A stretch of 13,915 bases of DNA from an uncultured Propioniciclava sp. (GCA_937872005.1 CALMPQ010000010.1:1-13915); one strand, 5' to 3'. Shown: positions 1-6,790, counted from the stretch's first letter. The notes: a model not told the origin generated them from the letters alone. A program made the numbers and translations.

Positions 1-1750
1 CCGCGATGTGCGGGGCCGACATGGAGGTGCCCTGCAGCGATTCGAAGCGCGGGGCGCCGGAGTCGGGGTCCTGGCTGTAGGCCGCGATGATGTCCACGCC
101 GGGGGCGGTGATGTCGGGCTTGAGCAGGTCGCCCTCACCGGCCAGTGCCGGGCCGTAGGACGAGAAGCTCGCCATGGCCGGAGCCGTCAGCTTGGTCCAC
201 GCGGTGGCCGACAGCGCACCGGTCGGGGTCGCCGTTCCGGAAACGTACGCCTTCAGGGCGACGCCGTCGGCGGCGTTCAGGTGGATGCCCGGGATGCTGT
301 ACATGATCGGCGTCAGGGTGGTCGCACCACCCACGGCGTTCACGACGACGATGCCGACACCACCGGACGCCGCGACCTCGGCACCCTTGTCCACGAAGGC
401 GTGGGTGCCGCGGGTGCAGACGACGATCTTGCCAGCGGCGCCGGCGTCGTCCACCGAGCCGGTACCGCAGAGGTCGGCCTGCGCGGCGGAGAAGCCCGCT
501 GCGGGGATCGTCGAGGCGAGCACCATCGGGGTCTGGCCGACGGGGCCGCCGTAGCCGACACCCTGGTAGACCTTGCCGTCACCCGTGGTGAGGGAGCTCT
601 TCACGCCCCGGTCGTGGGTGCTGGCCGCGACGGTCATCGTCCACGGGCTGTTGTGGGCGACCGAGGACACGCCCACGGTGTCACCGCTGTTGCCGGCCGA
701 GGTGGAGACGAAGACGCCGGCGTTGGCAGCGGCGAGGAAGGCGAGCTCATCGGCGCCGACCACGTACTGTGACGACCCCGAGATCGAGTAGTTGATGACG
801 TCGACACCGTCGGCCACGGCGTCATCGATGGCGGCCACGAGGCCCGACGTGGTGCCGGAGCCGCGCCCGTCCTCGGTCATCCAGAGGCCCTTGTAGACCG
901 CGACCTGAGCGGCAGGAGCCATGCCCGACCCCGCGCCCATGTCGTTGCCCATGATGTTCATGGGAACGCCGTGGTTGCCGACTGCGGTGCCGGCGGTGTG
1001 GGAGCCGTGCCCGTTGACGTCACGGGGGCTCTCGATGTCGTGGGTGATGTCGTTGCCGTACTCCTTGCCGTAGTAGCGGGCACCCACGAGCTTGTTCGTG
1101 CAGGTGAACGCCGTGTCGGTTCCTGTCTCGCAGGCGAAGCCGGTCGGGCGCTGCGCGTGGGGCAGCGGGGCGAAGCTCGGGTTGTTGGGGTCGATGCCAG
1201 AGTCGAGCACGCCGACGACGATGCCGGTGCCGGCGTTGGCGTCCCCGCCGAACTGCTGGGCCCACACCCCGTTCTTGCCGGTGAGACCCAGGTAGTCGGG
1301 GGTGGAGACGGTGTCCGCGTACCGGATCTCGTCCTCCCACACGTTGACGACGCCGGTGGCCTTCTTCAGCATCTGGGCCTGGGCCTCGGTGAGCTGGGCG
1401 GTGAAGCCGTTGAAGGCGACCATGTACTCGTGCTTCTTCGTGCCCTCGTTGACGCGTGCCTCGCGGAGCGCCTTGCGCTGCTCATTGCGCAAGTGCGCCT
1501 CGTACTTCTGGGCGTTGGGGGCCTTGGCGTTGACCTTCTTCCCCGGAGCGGGCTTGGTGGCCGGGATGCCCGCCACGCCGCCCTCGTAGGTAGCGACCGG
1601 GTCTTGTGCCATCTGGACGATGTAGGTCTTCGACGACTGGTCGAGCTTGATGTCCTCCGCCGCGAACGCCGGCAGGGCCAGCGGTGGCAGCAGGGTCAGG
1701 GCCGCGGTGCACGCAACGATGCGCGCCCGGCGGCGGGGAGTTCTTTCCAC
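1..1750 (-). CDS. Secreted subtilisin-like serine protease (S8 family, PA domain), C-terminus off the left edge
   Basis: This is an exported peptidase that cleaves proteins outside the cell. Residues 1-30 form a signal peptide: an arginine-rich n-region, a Leu/Ala core and an AFA-A cleavage site. An inhibitor-I9-like propeptide follows (about 40-145; YIVQM, then a MVAFNGFTAQLTEAQ stretch). The catalytic triad is Asp183 (VLDSGID), His248 (NGHGSHTAGT) and Ser576 (GTSMSAPH), with oxyanion Asn354 (SAGNSG). The roughly 220 residues between Asn354 and Ser576 hold a protease-associated (PA) domain, as in lactocepin-like and plant-type subtilases. All key residues are present. The frame runs off the window after residue 583, so the rest of the protein is unseen; members of this type often continue for several hundred residues. 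The GTG start at 1750 is chosen because GGAGGG lies 7 nt upstream and the signal peptide begins there; the nearby ATG is in another frame. Substrate unknown. Confidence 0.93.
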   Translation of the reverse strand, partial: MERTPRRRARIVACTAALTLLPPLALPAFAAEDIKLDQSSKTYIVQMAQDPVATYEGGVAGIPATKPAPGKKVNAKAPNAQKYEAHLRNEQRKALREARVNEGTKKHEYMVAFNGFTAQLTEAQAQMLKKATGVVNVWEDEIRYADTVSTPDYLGLTGKNGVWAQQFGGDANAGTGIVVGVLDSGIDPNNPSFAPLPHAQRPTGFACETGTDTAFTCTNKLVGARYYGKEYGNDITHDIESPRDVNGHGSHTAGTAVGNHGVPMNIMGNDMGAGSGMAPAAQVAVYKGLWMTEDGRGSGTTSGLVAAIDDAVADGVDVINYSISGSSQYVVGADELAFLAAANAGVFVSTSAGNSGDTVGVSSVAHNSPWTMTVAASTHDRGVKSSLTTGDGKVYQGVGYGGPVGQTPMVLASTIPAAGFSAAQADLCGTGSVDDAGAAGKIVVCTRGTHAFVDKGAEVAASGGVGIVVVNAVGGATTLTPIMYSIPGIHLNAADGVALKAYVSGTATPTGALSATAWTKLTAPAMASFSSYGPALAGEGDLLKPDITAPGVDIIAAYSQDPDSGAPRFESLQGTSMSAPHIA

Positions 1751-1792
1751 GGTACATCCCTCCGATGGGCTTCAGTTGTCCCAAGGGCCTGC

Positions 1793-1810
1793 GGGCACCG
1801 CTGCGTGCCC
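1793..1810 (-). other. Small hairpin in the 5' leader of the protease gene
   Basis: A perfect 6-bp inverted repeat, GGGCAC/GTGCCC around a 6-nt loop, lies 43 bases upstream of the protease GTG start. C-rich and G-rich runs next to it could extend or compete with the stem. It would be transcribed as part of the protease leader. No known riboswitch consensus is recognisable, so its role is unclear; it may be incidental in GC-rich DNA. Confidence 0.35.
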
Positions 1811-1933
1811 CCCTCGTTGGGGACCGATCATCGCGGGTAGCCAGAGGCATGTACACGGTACGAATCTCCGATAGTTTTCACTTTGCTCCTCCGAAAGGAC
1901 TGGTCGTGCGGTCGGTGCCGCGACCCCATCGCC

Positions 1934-1939
1934 TACGAT
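1934..1939 (+). promoter_or_regulatory. Possible -10 box for ybaB-recR
   Basis: TACGAT fits the actinobacterial TANNNT -10 pattern and lies 23 bases before the ybaB start, which would give a leader of about 18 nt that includes the GAGGAGGT ribosome binding site at 1951-1958. No good -35 box stands 16-18 bases upstream, so this is a weak call from one motif. Confidence 0.3.
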
Positions 1940-1962
1940 GGGCGCGACGTGAGGAGGTCGGA

Positions 1963-2286
1963 ATGTCCCTGTTCGGCACCGATGGTGGTGGCTTCGACAT
2001 GAACGCGCTGCTCGCCCAGGCGCAGGCCATGCAGGCTCAGATGCAGGACGCCCAGGCCGAGCTGGCGTCCAAGACGGCGAGCGGCAGCGCGGGCGGTGAC
2101 CTCGTGCGCGTCACCATGACCGGGGCGGGCGAACTGACCGAGGTCCACATCGACCCCAAGGCCATCGACCCCGACGACCCCGAGACGCTGGGCGACCTCA
2201 TCGTGGCGGCGGTGCGTGACGCGAGCAACCAGGTGCAGGCGCTCGCGTCGGCCGCGATGCCCCAGATCCCCGGCCTGCCCTTCTGA
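1963..2286 (+). CDS. ybaB: YbaB/EbfC family nucleoid-associated protein
   Basis: A small DNA-binding protein of 107 residues, the usual family length, which acts as a dimer on the nucleoid. The visible family pattern is an N-terminal Gln/Ala-rich amphipathic helix (about 14-42, [23 protein letters not shown]), then the conserved core with [20 protein letters not shown] (about 46-65), the [20 protein letters not shown] helix and a C-terminal MPQIPGLPF. The ATG at 1963 has GAGGAGGT 4 nt upstream. A longer in-frame reading from 1684 lies opposite the protease leader and has no family similarity before this Met. recR follows 10 nt after the stop, the conserved bacterial ybaB-recR pairing. In many bacteria dnaX precedes ybaB, but here a divergent protease occupies that place. 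Confidence 0.93.
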   Translation: MSLFGTDGGGFDMNALLAQAQAMQAQMQDAQAELASKTASGSAGGDLVRVTMTGAGELTEVHIDPKAIDPDDPETLGDLIVAAVRDASNQVQALASAAMPQIPGLPF

Positions 2287-2296
2287 CGGCGCCGGC

Positions 2297-2896
2297 GTGT
2301 ACGAAGGCCCCATCCAGAACCTGATCGACGAGCTCGGCCGGCTCCCCGGCGTCGGGCCGAAGAGTGCCCAGCGCATCGCGTTCCACCTGCTCAACACCGA
2401 TCGCGAGGACGTCGAGCGCCTCGCGGCCGCCCTCCGCGAGGTCGCCGAGAAGGTGCGTTTCTGCGACATCTGCTTCAACGTGTCCGAGGACACGACGTGC
2501 CGCATCTGCCGCGACCCCCGACGTGACCAGTCGACGGTCTGCGTCGTCGAGGAGTCCAAGGACGTGGCCGCGATCGAGCGCACCCGCGAGTTCCGGGGGC
2601 TCTACCACGTGCTCGGCGGAGCCATCAGCCCCATCGACCACGTCGGCCCCGAGGACCTGCACGTCGCCGAGCTGCTCCGCCGCTTGTCGGGGCCGGTGGT
2701 GACCGAGGTCATCCTCGCCACCGACCCCAATGTCGAGGGTGAGGCCACCGCGACCTACCTCTCCCGGCTGCTCGCCCCGACGGGCATCACGGTGTCACGG
2801 CTGGCGTCCGGGCTGCCCGTGGGCGGCGACCTGGAGTTCGCCGACGAAGTCACCCTGGGCCGCGCGTTCGCCGGTCGCAGGCAAGTGGGAGTGTGA
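2297..2896 (+). CDS. recR: Recombination mediator RecR
   Basis: RecR works with RecO (and RecF) to load RecA onto gapped single-stranded DNA during recombinational repair. The 199-residue length is typical. The domains appear in the expected order: an N-terminal helix-hairpin-helix (about 15-32, [18 protein letters not shown]), a four-cysteine zinc finger (Cys56, Cys59, Cys68, Cys71), a Toprim domain beginning about residue 79 ([10 protein letters not shown], then [14 protein letters not shown]), and a C-terminal segment with [17 protein letters not shown]. The GTG at 2297 is chosen because it gives the canonical [20 protein letters not shown] start; the frame is open further upstream inside ybaB without similarity. 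There is no strong Shine-Dalgarno sequence, and translation is probably coupled to ybaB, whose stop is 10 nt away. The HAD phosphatase gene begins 7 nt after the stop. Confidence 0.97.
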   Translation: MYEGPIQNLIDELGRLPGVGPKSAQRIAFHLLNTDREDVERLAAALREVAEKVRFCDICFNVSEDTTCRICRDPRRDQSTVCVVEESKDVAAIERTREFRGLYHVLGGAISPIDHVGPEDLHVAELLRRLSGPVVTEVILATDPNVEGEATATYLSRLLAPTGITVSRLASGLPVGGDLEFADEVTLGRAFAGRRQVGV

Positions 2897-2903
2897 GGCG
2901 TCC

Positions 2904-3728
2904 ATGGACGTGAGGCTGATCGCCACCGACGTGGACGGCACACTCCTGCGCAGTGACCACCGCACCATCAGCGAGCGCAACCGCGCCGCCTTCGCCGCCG
3001 CGCGCGAGGCCGGCGTCGACGTGCTCGCCATCTCGGGGCGTCAGCCCTACTCGATCGGCGCCATCGTCGCCGGCACCGCGCTGGAGGGCTTCATCGTGGG
3101 CTCGAACGGCTCGGTGGCCGTCGACCTGGCGACACGCGCGGTCCTGTTCGAGGAGACCCTCGACGTGGACGCCCAGCGCTCGCTCGCCCTCGCCCTGCTG
3201 GAGGAGTTCCCCGACGCCCACGTCGTGTCGGTGCGGGACGCCGGCAACAGCTACATCGCCCAGCACGGGTACACCGGCGACCAGGACCCCGGTGCCGAGC
3301 TCGCGCTCTGGCCGGTCACGCACCGGTTCGCCGACCTCGACGAGGTGCTCGAGGAGCCCTCGCTGAAGCTCGTCATCAAGCACCCCGACCCCACGATCGC
3401 GCCTGAGCAGATGCTCGAGGTGGCCCGCGGGCTCGCCGTGCCCGGCACGCACCCGACCACGTCCGGTGCGCCGTTCCTCGAAGTGGGTCGGGCCGGGGTC
3501 TCCAAAGCGTCCGCCCTGGCCCGCTTCGCCGCCGACCGGGGCATCGACCCCGCCGACGTGGTCACCTTCGGGGACAACCTCAACGACGTCGAGATGCTCC
3601 GCTGGGCAGGCCTGGGCGTGGCGATGGGCAACGCGGTCGCCGGGGCCAAGGAGGCAGCCGACGAGGTCACCCTCCACCACGAGGCTGACGGTGTGGCCGT
3701 CGTGATCGAGCGCCTGCTGGGCCTGTGA
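2904..3728 (+). CDS. Cof-type HAD-superfamily phosphatase
   Basis: A cytosolic Mg2+-dependent hydrolase of 274 residues, the usual size for Cof/YidA-type (subclass IIB) HAD phosphatases, which act on small phosphorylated metabolites such as sugar phosphates or cofactor precursors. HAD motif I is DVDGT with nucleophile Asp9 and acid/base Asp11. Motif II is around AISGRQ, motif III is a Lys in the C-terminal half (GVSKASAL region), and motif IV is GDNLND (223-228). The cap domain lies between motifs II and III. The ATG at 2904 places the beta strand VRLIATDVDGT at residues 3-13 as in relatives. It follows recR by 7 nt and is probably its co-transcribed third gene. It converges with the small membrane-protein gene at 3732, leaving only 3 nt between stops. 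The substrate cannot be read from sequence. Confidence 0.9.
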   Translation: MDVRLIATDVDGTLLRSDHRTISERNRAAFAAAREAGVDVLAISGRQPYSIGAIVAGTALEGFIVGSNGSVAVDLATRAVLFEETLDVDAQRSLALALLEEFPDAHVVSVRDAGNSYIAQHGYTGDQDPGAELALWPVTHRFADLDEVLEEPSLKLVIKHPDPTIAPEQMLEVARGLAVPGTHPTTSGAPFLEVGRAGVSKASALARFAADRGIDPADVVTFGDNLNDVEMLRWAGLGVAMGNAVAGAKEAADEVTLHHEADGVAVVIERLLGL

Positions 3729-3731
3729 GCC

Positions 3732-3947
3732 TCAGCCGCCGAGCCGGCGGAAGAACGGGATGACCATCCCGACCAGGAAGACCAGCCCGACGACGGCCGC
3801 GCCGACCATCAGCCACCACGCGCGTCCGGCCTCGCCCAGCCATTCGCCGAGCACGGCGATGCCGACGCCGTAGACGATCGCCAGCACGGCCGTCAGGGCC
3901 GCGCCGGGCGTGCGGACGACCTCGCCGAGGGCTTGTGTTGCGTTCAC
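3732..3947 (-). CDS. Two-helix small membrane protein (71 aa), unrecognised
   Basis: I do not recognise a family. The 71-residue product has two hydrophobic stretches long enough to span the membrane (about 15-37 and 44-66, the second holding LMVGAAVVGLVFLVGMVIPFF) joined by a short GEWLGEAGRAWW loop, and ends FFRRLGG, which suggests the C-terminus faces the cytoplasm. The GTG start at 3947 overlaps the stop of the upstream small gene as GTGA, a classic 4-nt coupling overlap, and no independent ribosome binding site is evident. That overlap is the main argument that both small reading frames are real. It is probably the last gene of the minus-strand cluster. No catalytic or binding motif is visible. 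Confidence 0.7.
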   Translation of the reverse strand: MNATQALGEVVRTPGAALTAVLAIVYGVGIAVLGEWLGEAGRAWWLMVGAAVVGLVFLVGMVIPFFRRLGG

Positions 3948-4108
3948 CAGGGGACTCCCATCAGGTAGGGGACGACGACGAGGGCGAGCGCTGCGACCAG
4001 CAGCCCGACCGCGCCGAGGGTCGCGTTCCGGCGGGAGAGGCGCCTCGCCGCCAGCCCGTAGGCCAGACCGAGGACGCCCACGATGATGGCTCCGTACGAG
4101 ACGTGCAT
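3944..4108 (-). CDS. Two-helix small membrane protein (54 aa), unrecognised
   Basis: A 54-residue protein with two predicted membrane helices (about 4-21 and 29-52) separated by the basic loop ARRLSRRNA, which by the positive-inside rule should lie in the cytoplasm, leaving both termini outside. I do not recognise a family. The ATG at 4108 is preceded by an AAAGGAG ribosome binding site 7 nt upstream, one of the better sites in the window, which supports translation of so short a gene. Its stop overlaps the GTG start of the next small membrane gene by 4 nt, so the pair is probably made together and may form one complex. An inverted repeat at 4150-4187 lies between this gene and the regulator upstream. 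Confidence 0.72.
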   Translation of the reverse strand: MHVSYGAIIVGVLGLAYGLAARRLSRRNATLGAVGLLVAALALVVVPYLMGVPW

Positions 4109-4149
4109 GGGGGTGCTCCTTTCGCCAGCACCGAGGGTGGCAACGCGGC

Positions 4150-4187
4150 GATCGATGCACAACGATCCGCCCGGTCGCGCATCGATC
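4150..4187 (-). repeat. 9-bp inverted repeat at the end of the PaaX-like gene
   Basis: GATCGATGC (4150-4158) and GCATCGATC (4179-4187) are perfect inverse complements with 20 nt between them. The outer arm overlaps the stop codon of the PaaX-like gene (4188-4186), and the whole element sits 41 nt upstream of the 54-residue membrane-protein start. It could act as a transcript hairpin separating the two gene pairs or as an operator. There is no U-run as in a classical terminator. Confidence 0.5.
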
Positions 4188-5016
4188 AGCCCAGCACGCG
4201 CTCCGGACGCCACCGGGCGAGGGTTGCGTGGGGGCTGTCCGCGACCACCGCCCGCGCGTACGCGGACGCGTCGGGTCCCAGCCGGGTGTAGGCGTCGTCC
4301 AGGAAGTCCCGGAGCTCGGCGAGCGGCCAGTCGTCGGGCAGCAGTTCGGCAGGCAGCCCCCGGGTGCGTACGGCGAGCTCGGTGACGGGACGGGTGGCCC
4401 GGTGCAGCAGGCGCAGCGCGTCCGGGCCGGGGGAACCGTCGGCGTCGGCGACCACGCGGCGCCCGTGCGCCACGGCCTCGGTGTAGCGCTGACCGAGGTC
4501 CTCCAGCTGCCAGGCGCGCGCGACGAGGGCACGCAGCCTGGCGGCGTCTGCGTCCATCCAGAACGCGGTGGCGCCCAGGTCGCGCACCCAGCCGACCAGC
4601 GGCGCGCTGGCGTCCCGCGCCCCGATGAGCAGGCCGGGCTGCAGGACGCGGTAGCCGTGGCGCACCGCCGCGGACCGGAAGCGCTCGCGCTCGACGCTGT
4701 CCACGCCGTCGGGGTCGAGCAGGAGGGCGTGGAGGCGGCCGTCCCACGGGTCGGGCCTCCGGCGGGCGGCGATCGCCTCGTAGTCCTCCCGGAGTGTGCC
4801 GCCGAGGCGGTAGACGCCGACGCGCCCGGAGCGTTCCACGGCGAGGTGGCCCCAGTCGACCATGCGCGAGAGCACGGACTTGTTGGCCGACTCCGTGCCG
4901 TCCAGCTCCGTCATCAGCGCGACCAGTGGGGGGCCGGGAAGCGCGCGGGCGCCGGTCACGGCGAACAGGAACGGCGGCTTGTCGAAGGCTGCCAGGTAGT
5001 CCGAGGGGTGGGGCAT
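4186..5016 (-). CDS. PaaX-family transcriptional regulator
   Basis: A predicted cytosolic DNA-binding regulator of 276 residues. The order fits PaaX-type proteins: an N-terminal winged helix (about 25-75, ending in a WGHLAVERSGRVGVYRL wing), the linker TLREDYEAIAARR, a central domain starting DPWDGRLHALLLD and containing RHGYRVLQPGLLIGARD, and the C-terminal PaaX pattern RAWQLEDLGQRYTEAVA followed by LPAELLPDDWPLAELRDFLDDAY. PaaX itself represses phenylacetate degradation in E. coli, but none of those genes is present here, so the target is unknown. Overall similarity looks moderate; the family call rests on the central and C-terminal patterns. The ATG at 5016 lies 11 nt after the stop of the kinase-like gene and lacks a clear ribosome binding site, so it is probably translated with that gene. 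The adjacent divergent dehydrogenase is a candidate target. Confidence 0.75.
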   Translation of the reverse strand: MPHPSDYLAAFDKPPFLFAVTGARALPGPPLVALMTELDGTESANKSVLSRMVDWGHLAVERSGRVGVYRLGGTLREDYEAIAARRRPDPWDGRLHALLLDPDGVDSVERERFRSAAVRHGYRVLQPGLLIGARDASAPLVGWVRDLGATAFWMDADAARLRALVARAWQLEDLGQRYTEAVAHGRRVVADADGSPGPDALRLLHRATRPVTELAVRTRGLPAELLPDDWPLAELRDFLDDAYTRLGPDASAYARAVVADSPHATLARWRPERVLG

Positions 5017-5027
5017 GGCGCCCGAGC

Positions 5028-5576
5028 CTAGAGGTCGGCCAGCAGGCGCGACAGGTCGCGCGGGTGGGACAGCAGGAGCACAGGCGGCCCATCGGGGCGT
5101 CGGGCCCACGCGCGCATCGCCCGCCGCTTGCGGGTGAAGCTGCGGAAGTGCCACGCGATGATCGACTCGCGGGAGGCGATCCCCCGCCAGTTCTCGGTGT
5201 TGCCGTTGCAGACCGGCTCCTGCGTCAGCACGCGGCCCAGCGTGCGTCGGACGAGGCGGCCCAGGCTCAGCCAGCGGGGGTAGTCCAGCCCGAGGATCAC
5301 GTCGGCGTGCGGCTCGACCACGTCGCGGAAGGAGCCGTAGGCGGTGTCGAACACCCACGCCGGCTCGGACGCCGCCGCGCCGGCGAGCGTGCGCATCTCG
5401 TCGGCCGACCGCTGAACCCACCCGGGCAGCCAGCCGAACTCGTCGTCGGAGAGGTGAACGGGCAGCCCCAGCCGGGCGCCCAGGGCGAGCGCCGCGGTCG
5501 ACTTCCCCGACCCCGTCACGCCGTGCAGCAGGATGCGCCGTGCCCGGCGCACGTCGTCGATCGTGGCGGTGGGCAT
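5028..5576 (-). CDS. P-loop kinase-like protein (adenylate kinase/FlaR-like)
   Basis: A 182-residue P-loop NTPase of the group often annotated as adenylate kinase-like or DNA topology modulation protein FlaR. Walker A is GVTGSGKST (19-27). An Asp-Asp pair follows after the second strand (HLSDDEFGW), then WVFDTAYGSFRDVVEPHADVILGLDYPRW, CNGNTENWR and the basic lid-like segment WHFRSFTRKRRAMRAWA. These conserved blocks fit small-molecule or nucleotide kinases, but the substrate has not been assigned for this group as far as I know, and no topology role can be read from sequence. The ATG at 5576 lies exactly 6 nt after a TAGGCT box, so the transcript may be leaderless. It is the first gene of the minus-strand cluster and is followed by the PaaX-like gene 11 nt downstream. 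Confidence 0.82.
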   Translation of the reverse strand: MPTATIDDVRRARRILLHGVTGSGKSTAALALGARLGLPVHLSDDEFGWLPGWVQRSADEMRTLAGAAASEPAWVFDTAYGSFRDVVEPHADVILGLDYPRWLSLGRLVRRTLGRVLTQEPVCNGNTENWRGIASRESIIAWHFRSFTRKRRAMRAWARRPDGPPVLLLSHPRDLSRLLADL

Positions 5577-5598
5577 CGCGTCAGCCTAGTCTGGAGCC
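5577..5598. promoter_or_regulatory. Divergent, overlapping leaderless promoters
   Basis: Only 22 bases separate two divergent ATG codons. On the plus strand TAGTCT (5587-5592) lies exactly 6 nt before the ATG at 5599. On the minus strand TAGGCT (complement of 5583-5588) lies exactly 6 nt before the ATG at 5576. Both fit the TANNNT -10 consensus and would place transcription start on the A of each ATG. The two boxes share the base pairs 5587-5588. There is no room for a Shine-Dalgarno sequence in a leader. The -35 regions would lie inside the opposing coding sequences, and none is obvious. Confidence 0.6.
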
Positions 5599-6564
5599 AT
5601 GCGCGCTGCATACGTAGAAACTGCCAACCCGGCCGATCCGCTGGCCGCCCTGATCGTGGGGGAGCGACCCGACCCCGAGGTGCGGCAGGGGTGGGTACGC
5701 GTCCGGGTACGAGCCGCCTCGCTGAACCACCACGACGTGTGGTCGCTGCGCGGGGTGGGCCTGCCGCCCGAGCGCATGCCGATGATCCTCGGCACGGACG
5801 CCGCGGGCACCACGGACGAGGGGCGTGAAGTCGTCGTCCACCCGGTCATCTCCTCGGACGGCTGGGCCGGGGACGACACGCTCGACCCCAAGCGGTCGCT
5901 GCTCTCCGAGGTACACCAGGGCACCCTCGCGGAGTGGGTGGTCGTGCCGGAGCGCAACGTGGTCGACAAGCCGGCTGCCCTCACCTTCGAGGAAGCCGCG
6001 TGCGTCCCGACCGCCTACCTCACCGCGTTCCGGATGCTCACGCGCGACACCGGGCTGTGGAAGCCGGGCACGGTCCTGGTCCAGGGCGCCTCGGGAGGGG
6101 TCGCCTCGGCGGCCATCCAGCTCGCCAAGGCCCTCGGCCACCGGGTGTGGGCCACCGCCCGCACCGAGGCCAAGCGCGACTTCGCCCGCTCGCTCGGTGC
6201 CGACGAGGCCTTCGAGCCGGGCGCGCGCCTGCCCGAGCGGGTGGACCTCGTCGTGGAGACCGTGGGTGAGGCGACCTGGTCGCACTCGCTGAAGTCGCTG
6301 CGCCCCGGCGGCACCGTCGTGGTGTGCGGCGCGACGTCCGGCGCCAACCCGCCCGCGGACCTCAACCGCGTCTTCTTCCTGCAGTTGCGGGTCATCGGCT
6401 CGACCATGGGCAACAAGGAGGAACTCGCGGGCGTCATGGCGCTCATGGAGCGCGCGGGCGTCCGGCCCCGGATCGACCGGGTGGTCGGCTTCGACGACCT
6501 TCCCGCCGCGATGGGCGCGCTGGCGGCGGGTGAGGTGTTGGGCAAGGTCGTCCTCACCCCCTGA
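5599..6564 (+). CDS. Zinc-free MDR / quinone-oxidoreductase-type dehydrogenase
   Basis: A 321-residue NAD(P)-dependent oxidoreductase of the medium-chain dehydrogenase/reductase superfamily. The N-terminal GroES-like fold (about 1-125) contains RAASLNHHDVWSLRG and ILGTDAAG. The usual catalytic-zinc cysteine position is filled by the NHHDVW motif, as in quinone-oxidoreductase-like members, and no four-cysteine structural zinc loop is present. The Rossmann domain starts at residue 163 with the nucleotide-binding GASGGVASAAIQLAKALG, followed by ATARTEAKRDFARSLGADE and the VDLVVETVGEATW segment. The C-terminus, GEVLGKVVLTP, is typical of the family. Start choice: the ATG at 5599 gives the standard MRAAYVE opening and sits 6 nt after a -10 box, indicating a leaderless transcript. 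The natural substrate is unknown. The kinase/PaaX-like cluster is divergent, which suggests shared control. Confidence 0.9.
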   Translation: MRAAYVETANPADPLAALIVGERPDPEVRQGWVRVRVRAASLNHHDVWSLRGVGLPPERMPMILGTDAAGTTDEGREVVVHPVISSDGWAGDDTLDPKRSLLSEVHQGTLAEWVVVPERNVVDKPAALTFEEAACVPTAYLTAFRMLTRDTGLWKPGTVLVQGASGGVASAAIQLAKALGHRVWATARTEAKRDFARSLGADEAFEPGARLPERVDLVVETVGEATWSHSLKSLRPGGTVVVCGATSGANPPADLNRVFFLQLRVIGSTMGNKEELAGVMALMERAGVRPRIDRVVGFDDLPAAMGALAAGEVLGKVVLTP

Positions 6565-6567
6565 CGG

Positions 6568-6741
6568 TCAGCCGAAGACGCCCGTCAGGGCGAGGCCGCC
6601 GATCACGAACCCGACCAGCACCACGGCGAGGGGCACGAACGCGACCGGCCGGATCTCCTTGGGGACCTTGCGCAGGAGCACGAACGAGCCCACCACGGCG
6701 AGCGCACCCACGCCCGTCAGGAACCACAGCAGCCCATCCAC
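6568..6741 (-). CDS. Two-helix small membrane protein (57 aa), unrecognised
   Basis: A 57-residue product with two hydrophobic segments, about 4-24 (LLWFLTGVGALAVVGSFVLL) and 34-55 (AFVPLAVVLVGFVIGGLALTG), joined by the basic loop RKVPKEIRP, which should be cytoplasmic. The GTG start at 6741 has a strong GGAGG ribosome binding site 6 nt upstream and a possible -10 TAGTCT (complement of 6780-6785) about 38 nt upstream. The longer in-frame extension toward 7011 runs back through the ileS T-box leader and is not real. It converges with the dehydrogenase gene, whose stop is 3 nt away. The function is unknown; the charge pattern is like other short actinobacterial membrane proteins of unassigned role. 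Confidence 0.7.
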   Translation of the reverse strand: MDGLLWFLTGVGALAVVGSFVLLRKVPKEIRPVAFVPLAVVLVGFVIGGLALTGVFG

Positions 6742-6755
6742 CGATTGCCTCCGAT

Positions 6756-6785
6756 TTCGCCGGCGTTGACGTCGTTCGTAGACTA
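6756..6785 (+). promoter_or_regulatory. Candidate promoter for the ileS leader, overlapping a divergent -10
   Basis: On the plus strand TTCGCC (6756-6761), a 17-nt spacer and TAGACT (6779-6784) form a modest sigma-70-type promoter that would start the T-box RNA near 6791. The complement of 6780-6785 reads TAGTCT, a -10 candidate for the divergent 57-residue membrane protein, so the two boxes share five base pairs. TTGACG at 6766-6771 looks like a -35 box but has no -10 at a proper distance. Confidence 0.4.
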
Positions 6786-6790
6786 GGCGA

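Noticed and set aside
971..1840. A 289-codon plus-strand frame opposite the protease
   Set aside because: It lies fully over the protease signal peptide, propeptide and catalytic domain, whose conserved residues prove the minus strand is coding. Its composition is of shadow type.
1751..1900. A c-di-AMP-type riboswitch in the protease leader
   Set aside because: C/G runs and a hairpin are present, but I could not match the conserved core of any riboswitch class.
5581..6285. A 234-codon minus-strand frame opposite the MDR dehydrogenase
   Set aside because: Shadow frame; the plus-strand protein has complete MDR motifs from start to stop.
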